A DNA stretch of 64,000 bases from Steinernema hermaphroditum (GCA_030435675.1 CM059625.1:8184001-8248000); one strand, 5' to 3'. Counted from the stretch's first letter, positions 25,282-40,264 are shown. The notes: generated from the letters alone by a model not told the origin. A program made the numbers and translations.

Positions 25282-27384
25282 TTAATCTTTGCTTCCACAT
25301 GGACCGTCGAAGCCGAACTGTCGGAAGTCTTTCGAATTGGACCTCGACAGTGAATGGAAAATGGACGAAATCGAATTTGCGGATTGTCGAATTCTTTCGC
25401 AAAGCGGTGCGCACATCCGAAGAGCTACCTACATGACATCGCGGAGTTGGGTTTGGACTAGCACAACATGTACCTCATAAGGCGGCGGTGCTTCAGGGGA
25501 AATCTCCCCGAAGGGTTCCAAAAGGGGACGTCTGTCTTCGTGGGGAATCCCCTCTGTTCGACCGTTCGACTGTCGCCAGTTCCCATTTGCGATTCCTCCT
25601 ATCGATATGGACCTCTGTGGACGCTTTAGTTGAGCAACTCGAGGTAAAGGCACAGCTGAAGTGCTGCATTGCTGAATATGAGCCGCAGAACGTGCATCGC
25701 TGAAAAGGAAGGGAAATATGCTAATTAATCTCCGTCTAACCTTTGGAAAAACGTCATCGACCGACTTCTCCCAGGCGTTGGATTCAGTGTCGGGTATAGA
25801 GCGGGTGCATATGTGGCTCTGGGCTGGAATATGGTCTGAGGGCGAGGTGTGTTCTCCGTGATGGCGCCGTAGTTTTGAATCACAGGCTCATTGCAGTGCG
25901 TGATCGGGTGGTTCATATTGCGAACGGATAAACGCGGGTGCGGCAGCATCTGCTGAGCTCAGTTATGAGTTGTATTATATGACGGAGCTTACTCGATTTG
26001 TGTGGTGATTCGGAACAGGGTCGAGCAGAATTGCTTCACTGTAACTGGGGACAATTAGGTAATTCTGTCGGACGGCCATTTCCAATTCTCCGCTTTCCAT
26101 AGTTGACGTTCTAGTCAACGGCCCAGTATAGTTAACACTCGAAGGACTACAATCGTTCCAGTTAGACAATGAAGCGTGCATGTATGTACCTGAGGTAGTT
26201 GGTTCCAAACAGCTTCGTCACCTGATAGTGAAGATGAGCTGTACTCCACTCGGAGAACATTCTTAAAGGCCAGCTGAGTAGCAGACAGGAGACAATCCAA
26301 AACACGATAGGGTTGAAATACCACGGGTACTTACGAGAGGTGCTGGAAAAGGCCATCACTTGCTCATCGAAATCACAGTCCGCAAAATCCAGACCCTCTC
26401 GCACCTGAAGGGTTCTGGTGCTATCTATGACTTTAGTGTTCCATACCTCCATGTAGTCATCGCGGACTTCGTTTTCATTGAAGAAACGCATTCGTTGTTC
26501 TTCGAATTCGTTGGCCGCTTGAACGCACGCAAAAACGAATCCTTTCGAAAAGCGTATTCTGACTACTGGATACTTGTCTATGTCCGTGAGGCTTTTCGAG
26601 ATGTCCTGACCAGTCAGAAAAAAAAGTAACTCCTTTTTCACTTACTTTGTATCCACAGATATTGAAGAGGAAAACGTTTCCAGAGGTGTGCGAATTGACT
26701 CGTTCGTAATAGACCTGAGTTGCCGTAATTGCATCTCCATTGCGGTACCTACAAAACCGTAAAAGTAATTCTTTTGACAGCTCTTCTTCTGCGCACCTTG
26801 TTATTTGACGTGTTCTTCGCAGATAGTGGTAACAGACGCATTTCCACCATACAATCGGTGTCGCTGAGCGCATCTTCTGTATGTAACTGTTCGCCTCTTG
26901 AATGTCAATCTGTTGTTTGTATCACTCTCAGTTACTGTTTCATGTGCTGCATCACTACCTTTTTGATCTTGTCAAGCTTGCTGCGATAGTGCCAACATTC
27001 CATGAGGTAGACAACGTAGAGTAGAACGCCAAAGGCAATTGGGATAAAATTGTAACCTTGAGCACAGGGTCCGTGAGCATAGCTGCAATTAGTTCACTTA
27101 ATGCGCCGAGCATCTCTTGGGCTGACTTAAAGTCTTAAGTACTTACGCCAAAACGAATTGAGCAACGTAGGCATAATGATTGAGATGGCACCATATCGCA
27201 TACGAAATGCATAGATGAACGAGAATTGTTGACAAAAGACATTTCCAGTGGAAATCGTTGCGAATTGATCGCAGCAAGTTATGCCTTGAGGGTTTCTGCT
27301 AAACACAATTCTGCTGAGAAGGACGAAGAAGATCGCGAGACAAACCGTCGTCGAATCAAAGTTCACTTCTCGCGTTCTCGTCAT
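25282..27384 (-). CDS. TMEM151: TMEM151 family membrane protein
   Basis: Eleven exons (27384-27367, 27295-27147, 27082-26959, 26909-26797, 26748-26646, 26605-26447, 26404-26190, 26146-25993, 25949-25741, 25699-25474, 25428-25282) give 538 residues. Human TMEM151 landmarks appear in order: FHWKC before the first membrane helix, GPCAQGYNFIPIAFG, VYLMECWH, ATPIVWWKCVCYHYLRRTRQ, YRNGDAITATQVYYERVN, RFFNENEVRDDYME, SWPLRMFSEWSTAHLHYQV, LIVPSYSEAILLD and a C-terminal PPPYE. Four or so hydrophobic segments place it in membranes. Vertebrate members are neuronal and of unknown biochemical role. The C-terminal PPPY motif could recruit WW-domain ubiquitin ligases. Intron 26446-26405 is 42 bp, in frame and without stops, so it could be misread as coding. 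The six-codon first exon is the least certain part. Confidence 0.93.
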
Positions 27385-29968
27385 GCCTTCATCGTTTTTG
27401 AGTTAGAGCATTCTTTTGTTTTCAAGTCATTGTGACAAAGTATGTCTGAATGAATTGAACATATTGAGAGGTGAATGGCTAGGGAAGCACGCGTCGGCGT
27501 GCTGCAGAGACCCGCAGAAGAGCGTGACCACGCATCTCCCCATTGTCATTGAAAACTGATAAATGATTTTCAATTGAAATCTTCCATTGCTGCCACCCTT
27601 CAAAAGGTCCCCTTCAGCCTTCCACCACTCTCAGTGAGACTTCTGGGCCGGTGTTGACACAACACGCTCGACGCACACCACTCACCATGGGTTGTCTTTT
27701 TGCTACTCTTGTAAACAACTTGGATTACATACGTGTGCAAAGCTGAGAAAAGTCGCGAGACTACGTGGACTCCGTTAAGTGCGCGACTGCGCGAGAAGGA
27801 GAGACACTAACAAAAGCGCGAGGAGAATGGTCGCCGCAGTCGGACGAGGCGAAGCGCGAGTGAACAAGTCGCCGAATGAGTGAACGAGTGAAAAAGGACT
27901 GCTGAATTAAAGTTGTCCATTCAGAATCAATAATTAAACGTGGTTTAAACTAAATGCTGGGCGCAAAAAAAATATATCCAGAGAGTGACCACATGTGGTC
28001 AATTCGTGCTATTCGTTCATAGTTCTAAATGTTACGCGTTCCAGCTAATAAGAAGAGCCCACGGTCGTTCGTGGTGAATATCACTCAAATAGCGAAAATA
28101 TGTCCCAATTAGTAGTCTAACACCCCTTGTGAATCGGTACTGCGACAAGATCACGCAATTACTCTCACAATTCAGTCCTGTCAGTCAAAGGTCAGCCGTT
28201 GGTCAGAAGATGCCCACCACTCGGGACGTGCCGGCGCCAGAGAAGATGCAGGAGTATTCGCGCGTTCGTAAATAGACGCTATCCGGGACTGATTTACGAC
28301 AAACTGGTGAACGTCAGAGAATGCGACGCATTGAACTGAAAGGAAAAGCGGTCCTGAAGATGAGACCAAACGGATGGTAGACGATTGGACAATTTTGTGT
28401 GCATTAGGGGTGTTCCAAACAGAGCGGCAATGCTTAATGTCAATTTCCAATATTGATATGTACTGCAATAAATCATGATTCCCTGATGACGAAAACAAAC
28501 GTCATAGAAAATAAATTACAGTTTAATTGTGGACGAAGTCATTCCCTCTGTTGGCCGAGTAATGCTATAAACATTAAAACGTCACATTTGAAGTCCAAGT
28601 GGCAAATTGGCCCGCTCCGTCTATAAACTAGGTAAGTTGAGAAATGCTAGAAAAAGTTGCTGGTCCAGTCTGATTGAAACAATAAAATAGGGAAATGCGC
28701 GACTGAAAGCTCTGCGTATGGTAACTCAATTACTAGCCGCAACAACCAACACTTGCGCACGCTCAGCCACTTTCGAGCATCAATCCTTGATGGGGAAGAC
28801 GCGCCTTTTCGGAGTTTAAATACATTACCATCTCGGCACCTCGATTCATTTATGCGATTTAAGAGAAAGTCAAAGGGAGACCATCGTCCACTAAGTGAGA
28901 ACTGCCTCCAAAATTCGATAACAATGAGGAAACGTGCGAAGCCTGCCGGTTCAAGGCGTCAGTCGACGAAATCTGACACAAACTTATCCCCCTTGGGAAC
29001 AGTCTGTTAGTGTCACGACTTCGATATAGCACAATTATAACTCGTCGTCCGTGTCTCGTTGCCGATGCTTTTCGATGAATGGCAAGGGTCCCCAGTGCCT
29101 CTGAGGGCGATACATTGATCCTCTGAGCAGAGAGCTCCTTTGTCATGGGACACTGCTCCGGAGGGATGAATCAATCACGGGCTCACTTCAGAGGCAAATG
29201 GCGGTGAACCAAAAAAGAGTTGGTCTGAAGGCTGCATTAACTAAAGCTAGGCTTAACTCCCTAACAGATTGGGTACATGGAAGCTTAGACGAAACTGACG
29301 CTTCAGGTTATTTTGTTTTAATGGAAAGAGAACGTCTTGTCTGACAATCACGGAATGTGAAATGAGCACAAGAGGCGTCCAACCACTTTACAGATTTCCA
29401 CGTTCTTAATGCAGGGACGCCGTTCGGAGGGCTCTTTTGAATTATCTCTGGATTAATCTGCCCCTTTAAGCCGCACAATTCAGTTCTGTTATAAACAACG
29501 ATGACACAGATGCTTTCAACCAAACGCAAAACAACAGAGAGGGCGACAAAATGCGTGGTATGCCACTTGCTTCCGCATCAACTTCATCTGTTTTCACATC
29601 AATATCTTTCGTAGCCTGTCTCCAGTTCCGGTGAATGTGTTTCAAACAGTAAACACCTGACAAAGGATGAAAGAGGAGATGGACGTCACCCAATAATGTC
29701 CAAAGTCCATTGCGAGCAAACTGTGACGCCGATCCTATGTTTTAGAGTACGGTAGAACCACGTTTATTTCCATGTTACAGGACAGTTATAGACCAATGAA
29801 AACCCCTACATACGCTCCAGTGGAACGCACTCGTTTTGCACATAAAACCGAAATTAAAATATTCTTTGGAGGCAGCGTTCTACAAAGTCCGACAAGTGTA
29901 AAAGAGAAGGATAAGACACATACATAGATAGCTTTTAAATGTCGAATCAAAATGATTTACAAAATAAT
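27385..29968. other. Gene-poor region between TMEM151 and the MAPKAPK gene
   Basis: This contains the TMEM151 upstream region (27.4-28.0 kb, with an AT/GC-mixed promoter-like block) and the 3' flank of the kinase gene. One minus-strand frame at 29693-29466 has a stretch of plausible protein composition (KHIHRNWRQATKDIDV) but no convincing exon structure. I see no repeat or RNA gene. Confidence 0.35.
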
Positions 29969-31898
<1,930 letters not shown>

Positions 31899-33966
31899 GG
31901 CGAAAGGCTATTGATAAGGCACTTGATAGAAGAACCAAGAGAAGAGAGCCGAGCTGTGAAGCAACGGCGATGAAGTGAGGCGAATTTCGATAATTGTAAC
32001 GCTCTTCAAATCGGAGACGTTGCTGTTCTGCCAAAGTAGAGCGAATTCAATAAAGGTGGTCGCGAAGTTCTGTGCGATTGGAGAAATCGATGCCGATTCA
32101 AATGCGACGAAGCCAGTGTACTGGACACGGACACTTTGAAGGGTTAATCTACCGTAGTTGGTTGTGGTCGCGAGCCGCTGTTGGCTCTAGCGACAAATAG
32201 AGAAGCGGTCAAGCCCTCGACGAACAGGAGCAAAAGCGGTCGAGAAAGGCGCTTGACACGCGGGTTTTGCTTTCAACAGATGAGACGATCCGAGTTGTAC
32301 CGAAGGATCGAGCGGGTTGTACTGAGCGAGGGAAACGCGATAAACTGGAGAGCGACGCTCAAGTGGGGAGTGGTTTGATAAGTCTGGAATAGAAGAGCGC
32401 TTGAACGTATGTATTAAATTACACGAACCAATGTACAAACACGACACGCCAATAAAAAACAATCACACGAAGTGGGGCACTAGGGCTCAAAGAGTACGGT
32501 GCTGATCGGGTGAACAAAAGAAGAACAAGACCAGACTGTAGTTCAGCACCAACTAACTATATGATATGGCTAAGAAACATCTTGTTGATTAGATAACTAA
32601 ATACCAGCTGAAGAGCGAACACCCTTACATGCCGTTCAGAGCAAATCAAGTTTCGGGCGGACCCTGATCTGCTTGAGAAGCTTCCGTACTGCCCCTCCCA
32701 CCCACGCGCTTCTGTCGGTTGCGCACAACGCACCTACATACTGATCTCACTCCTTCGCTCCATCATCTTTAACGGCTCTGGAGTGTGAAGATCAGAGAAG
32801 ACGACGTCACGAACCCGTCTAATAGATGGAGAAGATGCACTGAACGGCCACCGGATCGGCAACAACACATCAGTTCATCCAAATACATCAAAAGCGAACA
32901 GCTGAGTATGGCGGACTTTGTTCTTTGCCCCACGTCACATCGGGACAGACGCTGTTCAGATTCACATGCGTCACATAGATGTCTGAATCCGACTCGTGAT
33001 CGTTCAAAACATTTCCCGAATCATATCCTTTTGTCTTCTTCTCTTTCTGAATCAACGATATAGTTCGCCGATATTCGCGATTTTCACATTAGTGCGCAGC
33101 GAGTAGACAGCTGTATTCAACCGTCTAGAGAAACTAAAGCCGAAAGCTGGACTAAAGCACTCGACACAGTACAGCTAGTGTTTAGATGGGAAAGAAACCG
33201 GATTCGCGATGGGGAAGCAGTCAACAAAAACAGTTCAAGCTATGGTACTGTTATTTTGTGGTGGAGTTGAAACCAAGTAGTTCTTTAACGCAGATGCGAT
33301 AAAAATGTTGAATCTATAAATGCTATTATTAAAAGCAGGAGCACTTTGAGAGCGCCTCAGACTGTCCGGCGAACAAAGTACACCTTAGACTCCTGCCGAG
33401 CGATACGATCGGTCAACATACTCATCGCGACTTTATACCGTCGTCCAGGAATACATCTGTGAAGAACAGATGACAGATACGAGGGAGACGGACTTTAACA
33501 GAAGACGAGTAATGTAGAGAGAAAACGAAAACAACGGCAGTTCAGAAATCAGCTGGATGTCAGACGGCTTGGCTCGTCTATAATGGAAACGCGTGCGGAG
33601 GAAGCGGAGGAAGCAGCTGAGCCGCGAACACAATGCAGCTCCAACTGCAGTGAAGCGAACGCAGGCGCGCGTCATTGATTGAGGAAGAGGTTTTGCGAAA
33701 TCGTTCATAAGAAACACCACTCTCGACACTACGGTCCCGAATAAGACTTTCTTATGTTTCCAGAAAAACTTATCCCCTGCGTCGCCAAACGGGTTGTAAC
33801 ATTACTAACGACACGTCACTCTATGACTCAGAACGGATCGCCTATGTTGATTACCTGACGGCAAACTTACATTCTTTCCGCGCTCCGGGTCAATTGGAGT
33901 TGCGTCACGTCTTCGGTACACCGTGGGTACCAGAGTACTCACAAAGAAGGAAGGATGACGGCACGC

Positions 33967-33979
33967 GGGGGAATCCCCC
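33967..33979. promoter_or_regulatory. kB-like near-palindrome GGGGGAATCCCCC
   Basis: This 13-bp sequence matches the Rel/NF-kB consensus (GGGRNWYYCC). It lies in a GC-rich non-coding block. A similar GGGGAATCCCC also occurs by coincidence inside TMEM151 coding DNA near 25543, so function is uncertain. Clade I nematodes may retain Rel genes that C. elegans has lost; that is background knowledge and is not shown here. Confidence 0.25.
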
Positions 33980-34170
33980 TCGCTGGGCGTGGGTCGACCG
34001 ATCACGCCATTCGCCGGTCGGCGCTTTGAGGTGCATACAGGCTTTGTTCGCCCATATAAGAAGGGTTACGCGTTGATTAGACGACTCAGAGGGTGGGGCA
34101 ATCGGAGGTTAGTGCACCGATTTGAGAGAGAACAGAGAATACGCGATCGGCGGCGAAACCGATGAGACCG

Positions 34171-34197
34171 GTGGGGAACACCCTTCCCCACGTGGGG
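34171..34197. promoter_or_regulatory. Overlapping inverted repeats with a palindromic E-box
   Basis: GTGGGGAA at 34171 pairs with TTCCCCAC at 34184 across a 5-bp spacer. The second arm runs into the 12-bp perfect palindrome CCCCACGTGGGG (34186-34197), centred on the E-box CACGTG. This looks like a bHLH-zipper (Myc/Max or Mondo/Mlx type) binding element. The nearest genes are over 2 kb away. Confidence 0.3.
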
Positions 34198-34483
34198 CAG
34201 AAATGTGGACCGCCCGTCATAAAAAACGTTTCCCCTCCAAAGTCTTCTCGGTACTGAACGGAAACCGTTCAATGATGAAGACAGCATTGTACGCTTTAAG
34301 GATATTCCCCAATCACCATCGAAACATGGCACACATTGGAAATAAAGCATATGATTAAAACGTGCGTGTTGTTTTGATTTATTGTGATGCCAACGCATTC
34401 TGCTAACATAATTCTATAGTGTGAAATGCTAACACATTCGGGGACTGTATTGCAAACAAGAAAAAAACGACACCGAGGAAATG

Positions 34484-34502
34484 GCGGTTTACGGTAAACC
34501 GC
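34484..34502. repeat. 19-bp perfect inverted repeat
   Basis: GCGGTTTAC and GTAAACCGC flank a single G. It is non-coding, with no obvious terminal copies nearby. It could be a protein-binding palindrome or the core of a decayed short element. Confidence 0.4.
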
Positions 34503-37500
34503 GTGGAGATAAGACGCAGTTCGTCTCGACGACATGTGAGGACTTCTTGCACTGACCCTATGACGGCGGTACTTTGCCCCGTCACAAACACCTGCTGTGC
34601 GCACCGGTTTAGCATAGCGATTTCTTTGACTTCAAAATACAGCGTTGGCGCTGTCTGGCAATGGAATGATCATCAAAGAAGTCTTTTCTCCACTCAGCGA
34701 CTGCTTTACACAAAGTGTAGGTTGTACGCTGTCTTTGTCATTCACGGAAGGTAGCACTCTTTTAGCAGAAGGAGCACGACAACTGTTTTCTTACAGTAGT
34801 TACGGAAGGTGTGGACACAATCCGCTCTTCTTTGTGGGATAAAAAGGACCCTTCAGGCTATCACAGCAATGAGGAACTCCAAGTAATATGTTGCTGATGC
34901 ATCAAAGATGCTACGTGACCAACGGGCGGGTTTTCCAGTCACGTTGTGCTGGGATCACCGCGGCTACCGTAATTGTTTAGAGCAGAACATCGTATCTTTT
35001 GTACCTAGGGTGGGTCCAACGGAGCTGACAGCGAATCTGGTCTGCGATCAAGGTTACAGATTACCCGGTTGGCGATGGGAGCGTCGGCAAGCAACGCAAA
35101 GCAGGCCAAAAGTCGCCTCACCTCTTAGTTCCACAACAAAGAACCTCAGCAGATCACAGATCAAAACGTTTTCGAATTCGACGGGCGTTAGCCGTCTCGA
35201 AAAGAACCGATCGGATGATATCGATTGCATCATCGTGAGATGTGAGCCCAGTAAACAATTGACAAGGCCTTTAAAATGGTCACGTTGTAATTGAATCGGC
35301 ATTTTGCAGCGCTGTGCGCAACAAAAGGAACAGACCACCGCCAGTCATCAAACGCTGTTCAGACGGTGAATAACAAAACTGCACTGCATTAAGGGATTAA
35401 ACATCACTTGTTTGGCCGTCGGCGGATATCACGCCATTTGCGACGCCCAGAATTTTCCGCAGTAAATTCTGTTTTTCCTTTCACGCTGCACTCTACTGTA
35501 CCTTACAACAGTTTTGTGATCTTGCTTCCGGGTGCAGCATGAACGGTGAGATGCGCCGATCCTTTCCGTGCCCTTCCGCCGAACGATTTTTGATATGTTA
35601 TTTCAATTTGTCCCATAATCCGGGGTCACAGACACTGATGAAGCGACGCAAACCTTGTTTATACAGGAACCGAAAGGACGATGCAGTCAACAACTGTAGT
35701 TTGCTTGTTTTCGTTACCTGCAGAACTGCTTTCTGAGCCATGGATTAAAAGGCAACTGGGGCCTACGAGAATGATCTCGGCGGTTTTGTGAAAACAATTT
35801 GAGCGATCGTGTGTGTTATGCGGTGTGACAATTACTTTGAGATTATGAAGTCGCGTGAAAGACTCATAAACTTAATGACAGTTGTAAAGCGGCCTGTTGG
35901 ACAATAACAGTGCCGATATCACGCGAGATGTTCCATTGCTTCCATAGGTCGGCACAAACCAATTAAGGTGCTTGCGTCAGCCATGAACGGCGACCGATCG
36001 AGGAGGTTTTCTGATACCGGAGTGATATCGGCGTCGCTCGCTTCCCTCCTCTGTTTGCTCTTTGTTGTTGTCCTTGACGCTCGGTACACAGGCATCGAGG
36101 CGCCTCTAGTGCCTCATGCGTCTCCGCTCCGTCCACAGAGTGAACGCAAGACCAAACCCAGCCGTCACGCAAATTTTAATGCGCTCTTTTGACGCATTGA
36201 CGACGTGCATTCGCGGCAGTCTAAAGTTTACTTCAGCACCAGGAAACGAAAAGAAGTGCCATGGTTCACTCATCAACAGAAGTGCTTGGTCACATAAAAA
36301 GTCGTGTGACATGAGGGTGGTGCATCAGTATCGTCAACAACTTACAGTATCCACTATCAGTCAACAATGTGGTACTACATCCGTGAGGAGATCTTACACT
36401 ATCGTGCAAGGCATGATTCGCCAAGTTTCTGGAAAAAGTCGGAGTTCTCCGACTGCGACGGTGTACACATAACTGCATTAATAAAACCGGCTGATTTTTG
36501 GAGAACCTTCTTTCTTTCCATCAGTGTAGTTGTGATTTTTCCGTTGATCTGACTACCATAATTGAAGCGCGAATCCTTCTCGTTCTTCTGAATCCTACTC
36601 TTGCTGGCAGCGACATTTTGCAATCGCCATGGACTTTATCATGGGTGCATGCACTGGTCGAAGTAGGTGCGGAAACCCTGTAGGTGAGCAAAAATCGACA
36701 GAGGCAGCCACAAAGGTAAGAGTGCACAAAGAAGGCAATCCTAACCCACGTGGTGGCAAAGTACGCGTGATGCATCTTGCGAGTGCAACGGAGAGCGCCG
36801 AACACACGCTTCCAAAGAACTAGAGACAATTTTTCTCCCCCAATGTGATGGATTCGGCGACAAAACGCTGACGGTTACACTCTTCTCCGAACCGAACTGT
36901 GCCCAATTTTTATCGCCTGAATGACCATCATCTAGCGCTTGAGTGTAAGAAGAATCAAGAGTTTGGATTACGGTATGAGTTGCGCGGGTCGTTCAACGAC
37001 AGAACGCAACATGTCCTCGAAGGGGTGCTTGTCGTAAATTGTATCAGGGACGCAAAAAATCGTTGTGAATGCAGCGAGAAGAAAGAAAAAGAAAGTCGAC
37101 AGGAAATGGCGGCGGAAACCCTTTTAAGTGTCACATGTTTAGCATTTTAGCGACTTTGCGCTTTCGATTCCGTCGAGATCAGATCTTCTCTTGAAGTGCA
37201 GCGCCATTTGATTTTAAAATGGTTTTCCGAAGAAGCTGAAAGATGAAGAGGGACAAACCATTTGGCAATGACTTGCTGGCCCGTTTTATACTGTGCTAAC
37301 AAGCTCGTTCGTACACGCAGCGTCGAATGAAACGACTCCGATTGTAGTAGCGGACACCTACTCACATTTCCATCACCGCCGTCACTCCAGCACACTGCAA
37401 ACTACAAACATTTAATTTTCATAAAGCTGAAACATTGGAAACGATCTTATATGGCAAGATATGCACGATTTTCGTTCGTTTGGTACAAAACGGTGCCTGG

Positions 37501-37774
37501 AAGAAAATAATGATGACCGATTATGGTAGCTTAAACTAGTTTCCGCGCAATTGAATTAATCGTCCAACAACGCACTACCGTAACCTTGGTTCCTTTCACA
37601 CACAACAAAGACGCGGGACTATGGAAATTTTATTTCAGTTGCCATATTCTTAGTTCTCTCATTCCGCACAAGTTTCGCAAATGCTCAGAGTCCCTTTAAT
37701 TCGATTTAAAATTTTTCTACTTGTGGAAAAGTACTCAAATCTACACAACTGCCGGGAAGGTAAAGGTCGTCACT

Positions 37775-38338
37775 TTAATAGATGTGACCAAAGAGCAGAA
37801 CTTTACAGAGATATGAGCAAGACTTCGACACATTTCTGATTGCTTCCAAAGTGAAATTAGTGAAACTCTTTTGATACTCAGTGAAATGTGAGTCGAGATC
37901 TTCCTAAAATAGCATGAGCCAATTTGCTGACCCATAGATAAGGATGATGTCACAGTACCGATTTCCAATGGTCGTTGCCATCCTTGTACAACGAGAAGAC
38001 ACCAAGACCTCTATCGACTCGTCTTTTGCCTTTGAGATAAGATAAGCCCGTAAGTCCTCCACGCAGTCTTTCTCTCCTTCCTCAGTCCTGCATCATGTGG
38101 TTGAATTTCGATTGTGCCCTTTTTTAGGTTCACAAGCGGCTGCTTTCCTTTGTTGACTGCCTTTCGTCGTTCCTGGTTTCCGAAGCCGTCTGCATCTTCT
38201 GATGGTTGTACCCCTCACATTCAACAAAAAGAGCACGATCTTCTTTCTTGGACTGAGCAAGTTCTTCAATTTCCTTTCCCCGATCAATCACTTTATCATA
38301 TAAATAATCACCAAAGGTATAGTAAAGTCTACGAAATA
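37775..38338 (-). CDS. Small unrecognised protein gene, head-to-head with SLC2A
   Basis: Three exons on the minus strand fit in phase: about 38338-38243, 38204-38009 and 37903-37775. The first intron is a short GTG...CAG of 38 bp, the second about 105 bp. The product is helical and very charged: LFRRLYYTFGDYLYDKVIDR, then DADGFGNQERRKAVNKGKQP, then AGLRKERKTAWRTYGLISK, ending EEDLDSHFTEYQKSF and a short hydrophobic tail before TAA. I do not recognise the family. The start codon is not seen: the open frame extends antisense into SLC2A exon 1 (an ATG at 38396), or the true 5' exon lies further upstream. If the first holds, the two genes overlap at their 5' ends. The middle segment has no ATG in its frame until near its 3' end, so it is found only by splicing. 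Confidence 0.5.
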
Positions 38339-38362
38339 ACCCTTTTACGGTTTTATTCCAGA

Positions 38363-40187
38363 TGCTGGACCCAAAGGGGAACGCCGTCAAGATCATTCTG
38401 CTCTTTGGCAGTTTGTCCTGCCTTACGAACTTTCAGGTAACATTGTCCTATAATCTACAAGTTTCCATTGTGAACTGCAGGAGGGCTACTCGAACTCATA
38501 CCCGAACACCGCTTACCTGAGTTTCAAGGACTACATCAACCAGTCGTACATCGATCGCGGCAATGCAGAAGGTCTTCGGGAATGGCAGTTCACATGGCTC
38601 TGGAGTGGTATTCTCAACGTCTGGTTTCTGGGATACCTTTTCGGAACGTTCATGACTCCTTTCCTCACTGACAACTATGGACGGAAAAGTGAAGTCTACA
38701 GTAATCACATCCAATTAATGACATTTGGATTTAGTGTCACTTCTCATCGCAAACATCGTTAGTCTGATCGGAACACTAGTGGCCACGTCCTCGATCTTTC
38801 TTCGATGGCCTGAGCTTTTGTTCTTCAGTCGCATTTTTGCCTCTTCCTCCTGCGGACTTTCATTCGGGTCACTCATCCTATTCTTGCAGGTGCACAAGCT
38901 TTGTGAACTGATTAATTTCAACCTTAATGTAGGAAACGACGCCCACAAAACAACGTGGCCTCACCAGCTTTCTCTCCGAAGTCGCGTTCATTGCGACCAA
39001 TGTGCTGGGAATGGGTTTTGGCATGGACGTTATTTTAGGCAAACACTTGGACGGCCTTATCGGAATCGGAGCAATTCCAGGCGTTCTTGCAATCCTCGTT
39101 ACCTTGCCTCTCAAAGAAACGCCGAAATTTCTTTTAATCAACAAAAACAACCGTCATTTGGCCATGGAATCGCTTATTTACTACAGAGGTGCATTTTGTT
39201 GGACCGTGAACCAAAAGTGATCACAAAGAGGTTCAGGTGAACGAGAAGACAACGAGAAAGTGCTGGAAGAGATGCTGAAAGAATCTGACGACAAAGTGGG
39301 AATGCCTCTGCCGCGTGCTCTAAAGGAAGTGTTCGCGCGAAGACACCTCCGGAAAGCGTTCATCATTGGGGTTCTATCCCTTCAGGCATGTCAAGGCATC
39401 TCACTTCTAATCCAATGCTCCCTTTAGATTGTTGTGGGCATTTGGCCCATCATATACCTGTCCACTGACCTCCTCGAAGCTCACTTCAGTTCGGAAGTTG
39501 CGCAGTTCTCCTCTTTCGGCTTCATCTTCGCCAATTTCCTCGCTAGCTTGTGCGGAATGTTTGCAGTTGATAGGTACTTCGCTGCCGGCCTGTTTTAGTA
39601 TACAGTGGAGATTTTAGATTTGGACGCCGTCCGATGATAATCCTATTTGGAGTCCTCAATACTTTGTCGCTCTCTGGTTACATTTTGTTCGATCGTCTTT
39701 CTGCTTTCGTCGATCACGGTTTTAGCTATGGGTGCATCGTTTCGTTGGTGGCTTATGGCATTACTTATGGGTGAGTGAGAGACAGTACACAATACAACAA
39801 TGTTCCTTTTTCAGCGCAGCACTCGGTCCCATCGCCTTCTTTATCACCAGCGAACTCACTCCTCAACGTTTCCGATCCCTCGTTCAGTCGATGGTTTTTG
39901 CCTTCAACACCGCGAACAACTTCATCGTTGGCTTCGTAACCTTGCCCGCATACAAACAGTTCGATGTTTGGAGTTTCATCCCGCTCTTCATTGTGCCATC
40001 CGTGTTGTGCATCGTCTACCTTGTCCGCAACATGCCGGAAACGAAAGGCCGCGAAATCCACCAAATTGTTGAGCATCTTGCTCGCACGTCGTCTCTGGAT
40101 TACTCAAAAATCCGACCGAATCGCTCGTTCGCAGGAAGTATTACTGCCGTGGAGGACGACAAGTCATACGGAACGACAAAGCTATAA
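38363..40187 (+). CDS. SLC2A: SLC2A (GLUT) family sugar transporter
   Basis: This is a major facilitator of about 12 membrane helices in about eight exons ending at 40187. Family marks are the NYGRK loop between helices 2 and 3, a LPLKETPKFLL segment after helix 6, VDRFGRRP between helices 8 and 9, TSELTPQRFRS after helix 10 and the C-terminal RNMPETKGREI. The helix-7 motif that reads QQLSGIN in human GLUT1-4 is QIVVGIWPIIYLST here, so the QLS element linked to substrate choice is absent. The start ATG lies directly after an acceptor (TTATTCCAG), so it is trans-spliced or an upstream exon is missing. The intron 39386-39426 has a GC donor (CAG|GCATGT). It should carry hexoses by facilitated diffusion across the plasma membrane; the exact substrate cannot be read from sequence. 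Confidence 0.9.
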
Positions 40188-40258
40188 GTCCTTGAGCGCC
40201 TCTTTGCTAATTCGCATTATGTGTTGTTCCTTATTAAATGCGGAACCTGTTTGGCGCT

Positions 40259-40264
40259 AATAAA
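40259..40264 (+). terminator. AATAAA polyadenylation signal of SLC2A
   Basis: A canonical hexamer 72 bp after the SLC2A stop codon, in the short gap before the convergent cysteine synthase gene, whose stop is at 40372. Confidence 0.6.

Larger units (their letters stand above)
31899..37774. other. Long gene-poor region upstream of the MAPKAPK gene
   Basis: There is no multi-exon gene I can defend here. Short open frames exist, for example 35983-36192 (+), with an N-terminal hydrophobic segment ASLASLLCLLFVVVLDAR that could be a signal anchor, and 36629-36823 (+), a 64-codon hydrophilic frame; neither has partner exons. The 33.9-34.2 kb part is GC-rich and contains palindromes described separately, suggesting a distal promoter or enhancer. 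Confidence 0.4.

Noticed and set aside
34908..35294. 128-codon + strand open frame in the gene-poor region
   Set aside because: Composition is not protein-like, the opposite strand is also open, and no splice partners were found.
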